Shown here one piece after another: positions 21,080-28,353 of a stretch of 61,090 bases of DNA. The translations under genes and the position numbers were made by a program. This DNA is from a virus: IMG/VR virus record IMGVR_UViG_3300025407_001003, positions 1 through 61,090 of that record. One strand, written 5' to 3'. The notes below the pieces were generated by a model. That model worked only from the letters and a program-made list of their open reading frames with translations. It did no database searches and was not told the DNA's origin. Positions within the stretch are counted from its first letter, which is position 1, and every line of letters begins with the position of its first letter.

Positions 21080-21342
21080 TGACTACAGCCGAACTATTAG
21101 AAAAGTATCAAAAAGAAGTCGATACCATTCCGGAAATGAGGCAACTGGTTTCTTATAAATGCGAAACTGCTGTGATAATTATTTCTAATTTTATGGCAAA
21201 AGGGTATTGCAAAAACGAAGAATTTGCTGTATTATTCGGAGACAGTATGAGACGTCTTAAGGGTTGTGCAAATCCTGCGGCAGTTAAAGATATCATTAAC
21301 GAGTGGAAAGAAACTGATGACCAAGGTATACAAAATCCGTGA
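21079..21342 (+). CDS. Hypothetical helical protein, 87 aa
   Basis: Starts at the ATG overlapping the previous TAA. Helical with two cysteines (YKCETAVIIISNFMAKGYCKNEEF, RRLKGCANPAAVK). Overlaps the next gene by 26 bases. Unknown function. Confidence 0.6.
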   Translation: MTTAELLEKYQKEVDTIPEMRQLVSYKCETAVIIISNFMAKGYCKNEEFAVLFGDSMRRLKGCANPAAVKDIINEWKETDDQGIQNP

Positions 21343-21562
21343 TCCTAAGACTGGAGAGTTTTATACCGGCGATATGTATAAAACAACACCTACTACTAAG
21401 CAAGGGCGTGTATATAATAGCATCAGCACCGTTAAAGCGTTCTTGACTCGGTTTGGATACGATCCCCGTGTAAACGTATTGCTCAACGATACCGATATGG
21501 AAATTGTTGAGTACGATCTCGTCGAAGTATCATCTACTAAACTTTCTAACTTTAAAAGATAA
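21317..21562 (+). CDS. Hypothetical protein, 81 aa
   Basis: A beta-rich opening (TKVYKIRDPKTGEFYTGD) followed by RVYNSISTVKAFLTRFGYDP and an acidic strand. This looks like the small family of phage proteins that begin with a K-x-R-x-P-K-T-G-E-F hairpin. Function unknown. Start chosen to limit the overlap with the preceding gene. Confidence 0.6.
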   Translation: MTKVYKIRDPKTGEFYTGDMYKTTPTTKQGRVYNSISTVKAFLTRFGYDPRVNVLLNDTDMEIVEYDLVEVSSTKLSNFKR

Positions 21563-21801
21563 TGAACAAACAAATTAAAGAACTTTATGAACAGGCTCAT
21601 ATTGAACACCGACAGGAATACTTTAGTTCCGTAGTTGATCCTACTATTAAGTCAGTGTCAGTGACCCGTCATTTTAATCCCGAAAAGTTCGCCGAGTTGA
21701 TAATCAAAGATTGTTTGGAATTAGCAGATCTATTTGAAATCGATGTAAACCAGAGTGGACTTGTTAGTTCTATAAAAAACCATTTTGGAATTGAAGAATG
21801 A
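21562..21801 (+). CDS. MNxxIKELxEQA family protein, first of three tandem paralogues, 79 aa
   Basis: The N-terminal helix MNKQIKELYEQA and the later block FNPEKFAELIIKDCLEL recur in the next two genes (FNREKFAELIVREC and TTQKFAEMIVSAVL). The middle parts differ in length and sequence. Proteins of this build are common and often multicopy in large phages; function unknown. Tandem duplication with divergence of the insert is the simplest history. Confidence 0.7.
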   Translation: MNKQIKELYEQAHIEHRQEYFSSVVDPTIKSVSVTRHFNPEKFAELIIKDCLELADLFEIDVNQSGLVSSIKNHFGIEE

Positions 21802-22118
21802 ACAAACGAATTAAAGAACTTGCTGAACAAGCGTGCGAAATGAAACCATACATGGTCGCGGACCCCGAAACATTCGAGATTGTTCAGAAGATCGGTTACG
21901 ATGGTCAGCCAATGTTCCACAGAGACTTTAACCGTGAGAAGTTCGCCGAGTTGATTGTTCGGGAATGTATGTCAATGTGTGACGAAACACGAGCTAACTA
22001 TCTAAAGCATCGTAAAGCAACTATAGACTTTGATGAAAAGAATATCTTTGCTGAAGGCGAAGCGGCAAGTGACGTAATCAAGTACAAGATGAAGAAACAT
22101 TTCGGAGTTGAAGAATGA
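21798..22118 (+). CDS. MNxxIKELxEQA family protein, second paralogue, 106 aa
   Basis: MNKRIKELAEQA at the N-terminus, an insert with VADPETFEIVQKIGYDGQP, then REKFAELIVRECMSM and a C-terminal helix. The C-terminal KKHFGVEE matches the KNHFGIEE of the first paralogue. ATGA overlaps on both sides. Confidence 0.7.
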   Translation: MNKRIKELAEQACEMKPYMVADPETFEIVQKIGYDGQPMFHRDFNREKFAELIVRECMSMCDETRANYLKHRKATIDFDEKNIFAEGEAASDVIKYKMKKHFGVEE

Positions 22119-22423
22119 ACGAACGAATTAAAAAACTTGCCGAACAAGCATCAGTAATTGCCCGAGGAGATAACCCCGATTTAGCAAAGTCTGTAACTGT
22201 TAATGATATACTTGGTAGAACTGATCGCAAAGTTTATGTAATTGACGATGCTACAACACAGAAATTTGCCGAGATGATTGTTTCCGCAGTATTAGACGAA
22301 GTTAACGAAAGAGCATATTATAGCGGCGATAGAGCGTGGAGTGACGACTTAGACCGCAAATGGATTGAATTAGAATTTGGATTCGGCGAACTTGCTAAGA
22401 TAAAAAATGGCAACGCTCCGTAA
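22115..22423 (+). CDS. MNxxIKELxEQA family protein, third paralogue, 102 aa
   Basis: MNERIKKLAEQA at the N-terminus and TTQKFAEMIVSAVLDEV in the second half. The most divergent of the three, with a different acidic tail. ATGA overlap with the second paralogue. Confidence 0.7.
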   Translation: MNERIKKLAEQASVIARGDNPDLAKSVTVNDILGRTDRKVYVIDDATTQKFAEMIVSAVLDEVNERAYYSGDRAWSDDLDRKWIELEFGFGELAKIKNGNAP

Positions 22424-22601
22424 ATTTGAAATTCTAAATGTTGAACTGAATCCTGGCGGTCCTGGCCCGGAACGTTTATACATTGTCAAATATCGAGCTA
22501 TAAAAAACAAGCAATGGATCGAAGGGTATTTCTATATCGTAGCAAGAAATGAAAAAGAAGCACGGCATTACGCAGAAAAACGATGGGGTGGAAAATTATG
22601 A
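22407..22601 (+). CDS. Hypothetical protein, 64 aa
   Basis: Contains LYIVKYRAIKNKQWIEGYFYIVARNEKEARHYAEKRW, a beta-hairpin then a helix. The start lies inside the previous gene by 17 bases. No family recognised. Confidence 0.55.
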   Translation: MATLRKFEILNVELNPGGPGPERLYIVKYRAIKNKQWIEGYFYIVARNEKEARHYAEKRWGGKL

Positions 22602-22774
22602 ACATCTCTAAGCGGTTAAACAGTATTTTAGAGATTAGACTCGAAGCGTGGAAACGAATCGAAGATAATAAAGAATTATATAAACAGTTCTGTTACTCCG
22701 ATAGTCAATTAGAACGAGACCTTATTATTTTTGAAGAAGTTTACAAAATGGGCATTGAAAAAGGAAAATTATGA
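22598..22774 (+). CDS. Hypothetical helical protein, 58 aa
   Basis: Start chosen at the ATGA overlap with the previous gene. Strongly helical and charged (MNISKRLNSILEIRLEAW, QLERDLIIFEEVYKMGIEK). Unknown function. Confidence 0.55.
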   Translation: MNISKRLNSILEIRLEAWKRIEDNKELYKQFCYSDSQLERDLIIFEEVYKMGIEKGKL

Positions 22775-22956
22775 GTAACGAAGTTAAAGCATTATATTAT
22801 ACGATTTCTATTTTTGTATTCTTCGCAATCTTTATGTCTATCTATCATTACTACCCAGATGCTGCCGCAGTTCTAATCGCTGTTTTTGCTTTTATAATGA
22901 TTTTTTGTATAATGTACACAGTTGTATTTTGGGTAGGGTTAGGAGGACCGAAGTAA
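22771..22956 (+). CDS. Small membrane protein, 61 aa
   Basis: Two membrane segments (YYTISIFVFFAIFMSIYHYY and AAVLIAVFAFIMIFCIMYTVVFWV) and very few charges. Probably an inner-membrane protein; unknown function. Its TAA overlaps the next start. Confidence 0.6.
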   Translation: MSNEVKALYYTISIFVFFAIFMSIYHYYPDAAAVLIAVFAFIMIFCIMYTVVFWVGLGGPK

Positions 22957-23381
22957 TGACTAAGATTTATATCGACACAGAATTTAATGGGTTTCAAGGT
23001 GAACTCATTAGTATGGCATTAGTATCAGTAAACGGGCACGAATTTTACGAAGTATTAGAATGTAAGGATCCGACACCTTGGGTAGCAGAGCATGTAATGC
23101 CGTACTTAGAAAAAGAACCTGTTACTATGGATGTATTTCAAACAAAACTAATGCTGTTTTTACATTACCATAAACAAGTAACTATTGTTGCCGATTGGCC
23201 CGATGATATTAAGTATTTTTGCGAATCGTTAATTACAGGGCCCGGAGTAGCAATGAATCATCCGCCTATTTCATTTGAATTGGATCGGACTCTTTCTAGC
23301 GAAGACAGCAAAGTACCGCATAATGCGTTACACGATGCAAGAGCTATCGCTGATAATGATTTAAGTCAACAATGGGGTTGA
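22956..23381 (+). CDS. DEDDh-type 3'-5' exonuclease, 141 aa
   Basis: Exo I motif YIDTEFNGF (Asp-x-Glu, residues 5-8) and exo III HNALHDARA (His and Asp, about 129-137) are the metal-ligand residues of DEDDh exonucleases such as RNase T and oligoribonuclease. At 141 residues it is a minimal domain. I start at the ATG overlapping the previous stop. It is followed immediately by the TROVE gene; since bacterial Ro proteins work with 3' exonucleases on structured RNA, a functional link is plausible. Its TGA is embedded in the -35 box of the TROVE promoter. Confidence 0.75.
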   Translation: MTKIYIDTEFNGFQGELISMALVSVNGHEFYEVLECKDPTPWVAEHVMPYLEKEPVTMDVFQTKLMLFLHYHKQVTIVADWPDDIKYFCESLITGPGVAMNHPPISFELDRTLSSEDSKVPHNALHDARAIADNDLSQQWG

Positions 23382-23407
23382 CACAAACGCTAGCATAGCG
23401 TATACTA
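23379..23407 (+). promoter_or_regulatory. Sigma70-type promoter of the TROVE gene
   Basis: TTGACA (23379-23384) and TATACT (23402-23407) with a 17-base spacer; the -35 box contains the stop codon of the exonuclease gene. The start site would be near 23414, so the mRNA begins a few bases before the CAGCA element. Confidence 0.85.
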
Positions 23408-23420
23408 TGCTTATTAGTTA

Positions 23421-23459
23421 GGTTACTTACAGCAACTAATTTTTTTTAACAATAACCTG
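23421..23459 (+). ncRNA. CAGCA-bulge RNA element, copy 7, in the TROVE mRNA leader
   Basis: AGGTTA (23421-23426) pairs with TAACCT (23454-23459), followed by GG of the ribosome binding site. The 5' side continues CTTACAGCAACT, matching the bulge of the free-standing copies. Its terminal helix uses other base pairs (GTTA/TAAC) than the others, a compensatory change. Sitting at the 5' end of the mRNA and touching the GGAG site, it could let the TROVE protein bind and repress its own translation. Confidence 0.65.
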
Positions 23460-23470
23460 GAGATAATATT

Positions 23471-24874
23471 ATGACTACTTTTACTAATGCAGTTAAGGAT
23501 CAAGAGGCTCGTACTAAGAATGGTATGAAGGCACGTAAGTCTACTACCGATAAGGTTGTCGACTTGTTTTTCAAGATCGGTGCAAGCCGTGGTAAGGACA
23601 TTGTACCTGACTTTGTCGGCGCATATGTTCAAGATAAGGATTTGGCAGCTCGTGTAGCACTTTGGGCGCGTGACGCTCGTGGCGGTGCTGGTGAGCGTAA
23701 GTTGTTCCGTGACATCCTTGTTTACCTAGAGACTAGTGATCCAGACATGGCTAAGGCTATGTTACACAAGGTTCCAGAGCTTGGACGTTGGGATGACATT
23801 TTTGTGTTTAAGACTGTAGAGTTCAAGCATGCCGCATATGACATGTTAAAGACTGCACTTTTAAACGGAGATGGATTGGCAGCTAAGTGGACTCCTCGTA
23901 AGGGCGAGTTGGCAGCTGAGATCCGCAACTATTTTGGTTGGTCTCCAAAGTTTTACCGTAAGACTTTGGTTACTTTGACTAAGGTTGTTGAGACTCAAAT
24001 GTGTGCTAACGATTGGGATGAGATTAACTTTAACCATGTTCCTTCTTTGGCATCTGCGCGATACAAGAAGGCATTTAACCGTCATACTACTAAGTTTGCG
24101 GACTATGTAGCGGCGTTGGTTAAGGGAGACCCAACTGCCAAGGTTAACGCTGGTGCAGTTTACCCATATGATGTACTAAAGGGTGTAGCATACGCTCGCT
24201 TTGATAAGACTGAGAAGGATCATGTTATCGCACAATGGGAGGCTTTGCCAAACTTTGTAGGTGACGCAAACATTCTTCCAATGGTCGATGTTAGTGGTTC
24301 TATGAACACTCCAGCAGGCGGCAAGGGATCTACTACTTGTATGGATGTTGCAGTTAGCTTGGGCTTGTACCTTGCCGAGAAGAACCAAGGAAAGTTCAAG
24401 GATACCTTCCTTACTTTCTCAAGTGATCCAGAACTACTTCACCTTAAGGGTAATGTAGTTGAGAAGATGACTCAAATGGTTCGTAGCGCATGGGGCATGA
24501 GCACCAATCTACATGCAGCATTTGACGAGATCCTTAAGGTCGCAGTTAAGGGTAACGTTCCACAAGCTGAGATGCCAGAGATGGTGCTTATCCTTAGCGA
24601 CATGCAATTTAACCATTGTACTCGTTTCGACGATAGCGCAATGGAGATGATTGCACGTAAGTTTGAGCAAGCAGGATACGCTGTACCACAGGTTGTATTC
24701 TGGAACTTGAACGCTAGCGATAACGTTCCTGTTAAGGCTGATGCATCTGGTGCAGCACTTGTATCTGGTTTTAGCCCAAGCATTGTTAAGGCAGTTCTTG
24801 GTGCAGATATGAGTGAGTTTACTCCACATGGTATCATGATGAAGACCATCATGAACGATCGTTACACACTCTAA
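23471..24874 (+). CDS. TROVE-domain protein (Ro60/Rsr orthologue), 467 aa
   Basis: The N-terminal two thirds are the HEAT-like TROVE repeat (VDLFFKIGASRG, ARVALWARDARGGAGERKLFRDIL, LGRWDDIFVF, HVPSLASARYKKAFNRHT), and the C-terminal domain is a vWA fold with a complete MIDAS start DVSGSMNT (Asp near residue 272) and a late D-M-Q motif (LSDMQF). Length fits bacterial Rsr. Ro proteins form a ring that binds misfolded RNA ends in its hole and Y RNAs on its outside. Almost every Lys codon is AAG and most Glu codons are GAG, unlike all neighbouring genes. Upstream are its own promoter and a CAGCA element; downstream is a terminator, so it is a single-gene unit. Confidence 0.95.
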   Translation: MTTFTNAVKDQEARTKNGMKARKSTTDKVVDLFFKIGASRGKDIVPDFVGAYVQDKDLAARVALWARDARGGAGERKLFRDILVYLETSDPDMAKAMLHKVPELGRWDDIFVFKTVEFKHAAYDMLKTALLNGDGLAAKWTPRKGELAAEIRNYFGWSPKFYRKTLVTLTKVVETQMCANDWDEINFNHVPSLASARYKKAFNRHTTKFADYVAALVKGDPTAKVNAGAVYPYDVLKGVAYARFDKTEKDHVIAQWEALPNFVGDANILPMVDVSGSMNTPAGGKGSTTCMDVAVSLGLYLAEKNQGKFKDTFLTFSSDPELLHLKGNVVEKMTQMVRSAWGMSTNLHAAFDEILKVAVKGNVPQAEMPEMVLILSDMQFNHCTRFDDSAMEMIARKFEQAGYAVPQVVFWNLNASDNVPVKADASGAALVSGFSPSIVKAVLGADMSEFTPHGIMMKTIMNDRYTL

Positions 24875-24890
24875 AGTGTGATAACTATAA

Positions 24891-24915
24891 GGGCAGTCTA
24901 GTACTGCCCTTTTTT
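24891..24915 (+). terminator. Rho-independent terminator after the TROVE gene
   Basis: GGGCAG and CTGCCC form a 6 bp hairpin with a seven-base loop, followed by TTTTTT. It closes the TROVE transcription unit. Confidence 0.9.
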
Positions 24916-24929
24916 AATGAGGATAAGTT

Positions 24930-25130
24930 ATGGGTTGGTATTTAGTGTTATATCTTGTTGGCACATCTGATGTATTAGTAAAACCGTTTGAAAATAAAGC
25001 TGCTTGTGAAGTTTACAGACATGCTCATCAAACAGAATACAAGAAAGATAAGAATATTAAGAAATATGTATGCGAGGAAGGTGTTCCGATTGATGGTCTC
25101 GATAACCAATCATACGAAACGAGTATCTGA
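24930..25130 (+). CDS. Hypothetical protein, 66 aa
   Basis: Begins MGWYLVLYLVGTSDVLVKPF and continues with a helix containing CEVYRHAHQ; alpha/beta, with two cysteines. GAGGATAAG upstream can serve as ribosome binding site. Stop overlaps the next start (TGATG). Unknown function. Confidence 0.6.
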   Translation: MGWYLVLYLVGTSDVLVKPFENKAACEVYRHAHQTEYKKDKNIKKYVCEEGVPIDGLDNQSYETSI

Positions 25131-25294
25131 TGTACTTATGTGTTTGTAATGGGCTAACTGTTGATGATGTAAAGAACCTCATCAAAGAATACCCAGGTCT
25201 TGACATAGAACAGTTGAGAGATCTAGGGGTTGCAGATAACTGTTATAAATGTTATTATGAAGTACAAGAATTGTTAATCAACGAGTCAAAATGA
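25130..25294 (+). CDS. Bfd-like [2Fe-2S] protein, 54 aa
   Basis: MYLCVCNGLTVDDVKNLI at the N-terminus and LGVADNCYKCYYEV near the C-terminus supply the C-x-C...C-x-x-C cluster ligands of bacterioferritin-associated ferredoxin domains. Bfd delivers electrons to bacterioferritin to release iron. A phage copy may raise free iron for its many iron-sulfur and Fe(II) enzymes; that link is my inference. Translationally coupled to both neighbours. Confidence 0.75.
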   Translation: MYLCVCNGLTVDDVKNLIKEYPGLDIEQLRDLGVADNCYKCYYEVQELLINESK

Positions 25295-25683
25295 AGATTA
25301 CAAAAAAACTTCAATCAGAAATGGTCGAATTCAATCGTCTATATCGAAAACCTAATAACGAGCGTCCTCTAACTATCGAAGAATATGCTCGATATGTATA
25401 CGGTAAAGGACTTCCTAGAACTAAAATTGAGCAGTCTAAAAAAAGACTAAAGTCTACGGGCATTCCGACTTGGGCAAATAATCCTTACGACATTCCTAGT
25501 GCGGTTCCCACTGATCATATTGCTGTCAAGAACTCTATTATGGAACGTCTTGATAATGAACCAGAGGAGGTCCGTAAGGAGATTATGGATAAAAAGAATC
25601 GTATTGCGCTTCCGTATAGTAAGGGTGCATATCAATATATTACCGATGCTGACTTAGCAAAATGTTTAGGTAGAAAGTTATAA
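25291..25683 (+). CDS. Hypothetical protein, 130 aa
   Basis: A basic, helical protein (TIEEYARYVYGKGLPRTK, RLKSTGIPTWANNP, PEEVRKEIMDKKNRIALPY). No recognised family. Starts with ATGA overlap and is followed by a terminator. Confidence 0.65.
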   Translation: MKITKKLQSEMVEFNRLYRKPNNERPLTIEEYARYVYGKGLPRTKIEQSKKRLKSTGIPTWANNPYDIPSAVPTDHIAVKNSIMERLDNEPEEVRKEIMDKKNRIALPYSKGAYQYITDADLAKCLGRKL

Positions 25684-25710
25684 ATACATTTTTATTTTAT
25701 TTTTCTTTTT

Positions 25711-25735
25711 AGGGCTCATTGAGCCCTATTTTTTT
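25711..25735 (+). terminator. Rho-independent terminator
   Basis: AGGGCTC-ATT-GAGCCCT is a perfect 7 bp hairpin followed by ATTTTTTT. It separates this block from the tail-fibre gene. An AT-rich U tract also precedes it. Confidence 0.9.
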
Positions 25736-25760
25736 GGCTATTATATCTCTTCTCGTTTAA

Positions 25761-25766
25761 TAAATA
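25761..25766 (+). promoter_or_regulatory. Late promoter core of the tail-fibre gene
   Basis: TAAATA in the context TTTAATAAATAC, 29 bases before the ATG, with a GGAG ribosome binding site in between. A structural gene is the expected target of a late promoter. Confidence 0.55.
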
Positions 25767-25794
25767 CACAATAAAAGAATTATGGAGATAGCAC

Positions 25795-26970
25795 ATGTCG
25801 CTACGAATTAGAAGAGGAACGGATGCTCAGAGAGGCAGCGTAATATTTGATTTAGGTGAACCAGTCTGGACCACCAATTTTGAACAATTATGGGTCGGGG
25901 ATGGTGTAACTAGAGGCGGAATAAGTATTGCACAGGGAATTGCAGGACCGGGACTAGCATACAATGCTACTACTGGTAAGTTAGAAACTTCAAATGCAAC
26001 TTTAACTACAGACGATATTATAGAAGGATCTACTCACAAATACTTTGCAAATTCGTTAGCAGTTACCGCAGTTGCAGCAGCATTTGCAAGTGGAACACAA
26101 ACAGGTATTACTATTTCATATAATAACGGATCGTTAAATGCAATAGTTCCCGGTCATGGCACACTAACTGAGAATCTACAATTAAATTCTTATAGTATTA
26201 CAGGAACAGGTAGTATTAACATTAATGGTAATATAACTTCGAACGCATATTATGGGGACTTATTTAATGCAACTGATAACGTAACCCCGATTACCATGAT
26301 TGCACCGGGTGGAATAATACAAGATACAAGTCGATTAAGTATTACATCTTGTAGTAATTCTCTTAATAGCGATTTTTCTTCTTCTACTGGATTAAGGCTT
26401 TCAACTGCTCGTAATACGATTGCTTCTCCGACTGCTACTACTGCATTGGATTACCTAGGATATATTGGATTCGAAACCTATATCGATTCGGTACACGATT
26501 ATGAATTAGTAAGTTTAATTCAATCTCGAGTTAGTTGGAATACTTCTGGATTATTTGCAAATCCGACGGAAATAGATTTTAGCGTCAGAGGATTGGACGG
26601 ATCGGTTATTACTACCTCAATACTTCACAACGGCATGATCGTTTCGCCGGCTCTTCAAACTAAAGGACTATCTACAACTAACAAAAATGCAATAGTATCG
26701 TCTATCTCACCTACAAATACTAATTCTGATTTGTATGGAACTATTGTTTATGATACAACTCTACAAAGATTACAAGCATTTGACAGTACAGGTTGGAACA
26801 ATGTTTTATTAGCAAATCACCCGTTACAAACTGTAGTATACGCATCGAGTGCTGCTCGAGATTCTGCTCTTCCTACTCCTTCGATCGGTATGATTATATT
26901 TAATACTCAAACTGGTAAATTCGAAGGTAATACTAATGGTACTACAGGCGGGTGGGCAGCATTAAACTAA
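25795..26970 (+). CDS. Tail-fibre-like structural protein, 391 aa
   Basis: The N-terminus (LRIRRGTDAQRGSVIFDLGEPVW...LWVGDG) is typical of phage and marine virus fibre proteins, and the C-terminus (IGMIIFNTQTGKFEGNTNGTTGGWAALN) is the common fibre-tip motif in which a hairpin precedes G-G-W. The middle is Ser/Thr/Asn/Gly-rich with repeated beta-strands and no enzyme motif. It presumably forms a trimeric fibre contacting the host surface. It is next to a sulfotransferase and a large modification island, which could alter its glycan receptor or the fibre itself. Confidence 0.85.
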   Translation: MSLRIRRGTDAQRGSVIFDLGEPVWTTNFEQLWVGDGVTRGGISIAQGIAGPGLAYNATTGKLETSNATLTTDDIIEGSTHKYFANSLAVTAVAAAFASGTQTGITISYNNGSLNAIVPGHGTLTENLQLNSYSITGTGSININGNITSNAYYGDLFNATDNVTPITMIAPGGIIQDTSRLSITSCSNSLNSDFSSSTGLRLSTARNTIASPTATTALDYLGYIGFETYIDSVHDYELVSLIQSRVSWNTSGLFANPTEIDFSVRGLDGSVITTSILHNGMIVSPALQTKGLSTTNKNAIVSSISPTNTNSDLYGTIVYDTTLQRLQAFDSTGWNNVLLANHPLQTVVYASSAARDSALPTPSIGMIIFNTQTGKFEGNTNGTTGGWAALN

Positions 26971-27569
26971 TATTTAAAATATTCGATATCTTGCTCAAAA
27001 ATCTTAGAAATTAATTTGATACTACGATCATTAAAATATTTTTTATATTCATAATGATCGTAGCCACTTATATCGGGTAATGTTGAATAGTTATTAAGAT
27101 ATTCGTTCACTATTTTAAAGTCGTTTTCTAAATTTTCAACTTTTAAAATAAAATCTACCCAATTGTTATCGTAATTTAAAAAATCAATCTGGTTAGTAAA
27201 CCGATTAAACCATCTTGGAAAATTAAATACAACTTCTGGATTACAGTAATCTTCGACCCATTCATTAATTGGTTTTAAATCCATTAGAACTTGTCCGTTC
27301 CAATCTAACCAATAGCCTTCGTCATTGATTTTTCGATAAAAACTAAAAAGTCTTTGCCACGGATTTCTAACAACAGTTAAAGTTTTTCCTGTAGGGATTT
27401 TCTCTCGAACCATTTGTAAATTTGGGTGATCTAGCATCCAATCTTCGTGATCATTGACGGTATAATGTATTTTAAACCAATCAGAAATAATCTTTTTCAT
27501 AGCCATTCCTGTACGGGGAACATGTATGTATGATAATTCTATTGGTTCTTTAATGTGAAATGTGCCCAC
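26967..27569 (-). CDS. Sulfotransferase-like protein, 200 aa
   Basis: YIHVPRTGMAM (5'-phosphosulfate loop, residues 14-24), TVVRNPWQRLFSFYRK (3'-phosphate site, about 65-80) and a C-terminal Y-x-x-Y-F...F-x-x-D-I-x-Y-F pattern are the marks of PAPS-dependent sulfotransferases of the carbohydrate type. GTG start. A TAAATA core on the reverse strand (27574-27579) ends five bases before that GTG, and no ribosome binding site is seen. It converges on the tail-fibre gene with a 4-base overlap. Likely sulfates a glycan; substrate unknown. Confidence 0.8.
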   Translation of the reverse strand: MGTFHIKEPIELSYIHVPRTGMAMKKIISDWFKIHYTVNDHEDWMLDHPNLQMVREKIPTGKTLTVVRNPWQRLFSFYRKINDEGYWLDWNGQVLMDLKPINEWVEDYCNPEVVFNFPRWFNRFTNQIDFLNYDNNWVDFILKVENLENDFKIVNEYLNNYSTLPDISGYDHYEYKKYFNDRSIKLISKIFEQDIEYFKY

Positions 27570-27612
27570 AAAATATTTATTGATTGAATAAAAATAGATA
27601 AATTAATGTGAT

Positions 27613-28353
27613 ATGATAGATTATTTGACACAACAATTCTATGAAAAAAATAAAGAATTAAATTGGATCCCACCTCCAGTTCCGACTAATATCACTTCTG
27701 ATAAAGATGTCGCAACTTGGATTACACAAAACAATGATATCGGATGGGTTGAACTAGATATAAAAATTGCTTTAGATATATGGAAGGAAGAATCTAAACA
27801 AGCATCTAAATACTTTGTAGATCATCGAGGACAAGAGCATCCAGGATGGAATAGTTGTTGCATTCATGGTATAGATATTGATAAGACAGGATCTTGGACA
27901 AATTACGGATATGACTCCGAATCAGAAGTACGGTATAAATGGACTGATTTAGCATATAGAGTTCCAGTTATTACTAATTTTTGGAAGAATATATTTCCAT
28001 CTGAAACTTATAGAAGAATTAGATTCATGGAATTAGAACCTAATGGCTATATTGCTCCGCATAGTGATATGCCTGAATATACAGATATTAGTGTCATCGA
28101 TCATGGAATTCCTGTTAATATTGCTATTACTCATCCCGAAGATTGTTACATGGTAATAGAAGGGTGTGGAATAGTTCCGTGGAAAGAAGGTAAGGTTATG
28201 ATGTTAAATATCCGTAAATATCATTCGGTTATCAATTTTAGTAACTCTTCGAGAATACACATGATAGGGCACGGCACATATGGAAAATATACAAATAAAT
28301 TTTGCGAACTAATTGCAAGAAGTTATCGTAAACAATATGAAAATTATACTTAA
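27613..28353 (+). CDS. Putative aspartyl/asparaginyl-hydroxylase-like 2OG oxygenase, 246 aa
   Basis: IRFMELEPNGYIAPHSDMPE (H-x-D with the preceding G-x-I-x-P, about residues 137-156), PVNIAITHPEDCYMVIEG and VMMLNIRKYHSVINFS...RIHMIGHG give the iron triad and the Arg of the Asp_Arg_Hydrox fold. The next gene begins inside its last 17 bases. Substrate unknown; a residue on a protein or peptide is usual for this family. Confidence 0.75.
   Translation: MIDYLTQQFYEKNKELNWIPPPVPTNITSDKDVATWITQNNDIGWVELDIKIALDIWKEESKQASKYFVDHRGQEHPGWNSCCIHGIDIDKTGSWTNYGYDSESEVRYKWTDLAYRVPVITNFWKNIFPSETYRRIRFMELEPNGYIAPHSDMPEYTDISVIDHGIPVNIAITHPEDCYMVIEGCGIVPWKEGKVMMLNIRKYHSVINFSNSSRIHMIGHGTYGKYTNKFCELIARSYRKQYENYT

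Noticed and set aside
24472-24852. Reverse-strand frames inside the TROVE gene
   Set aside because: They arise from the biased codon use of the sense gene and show no recognisable domain.
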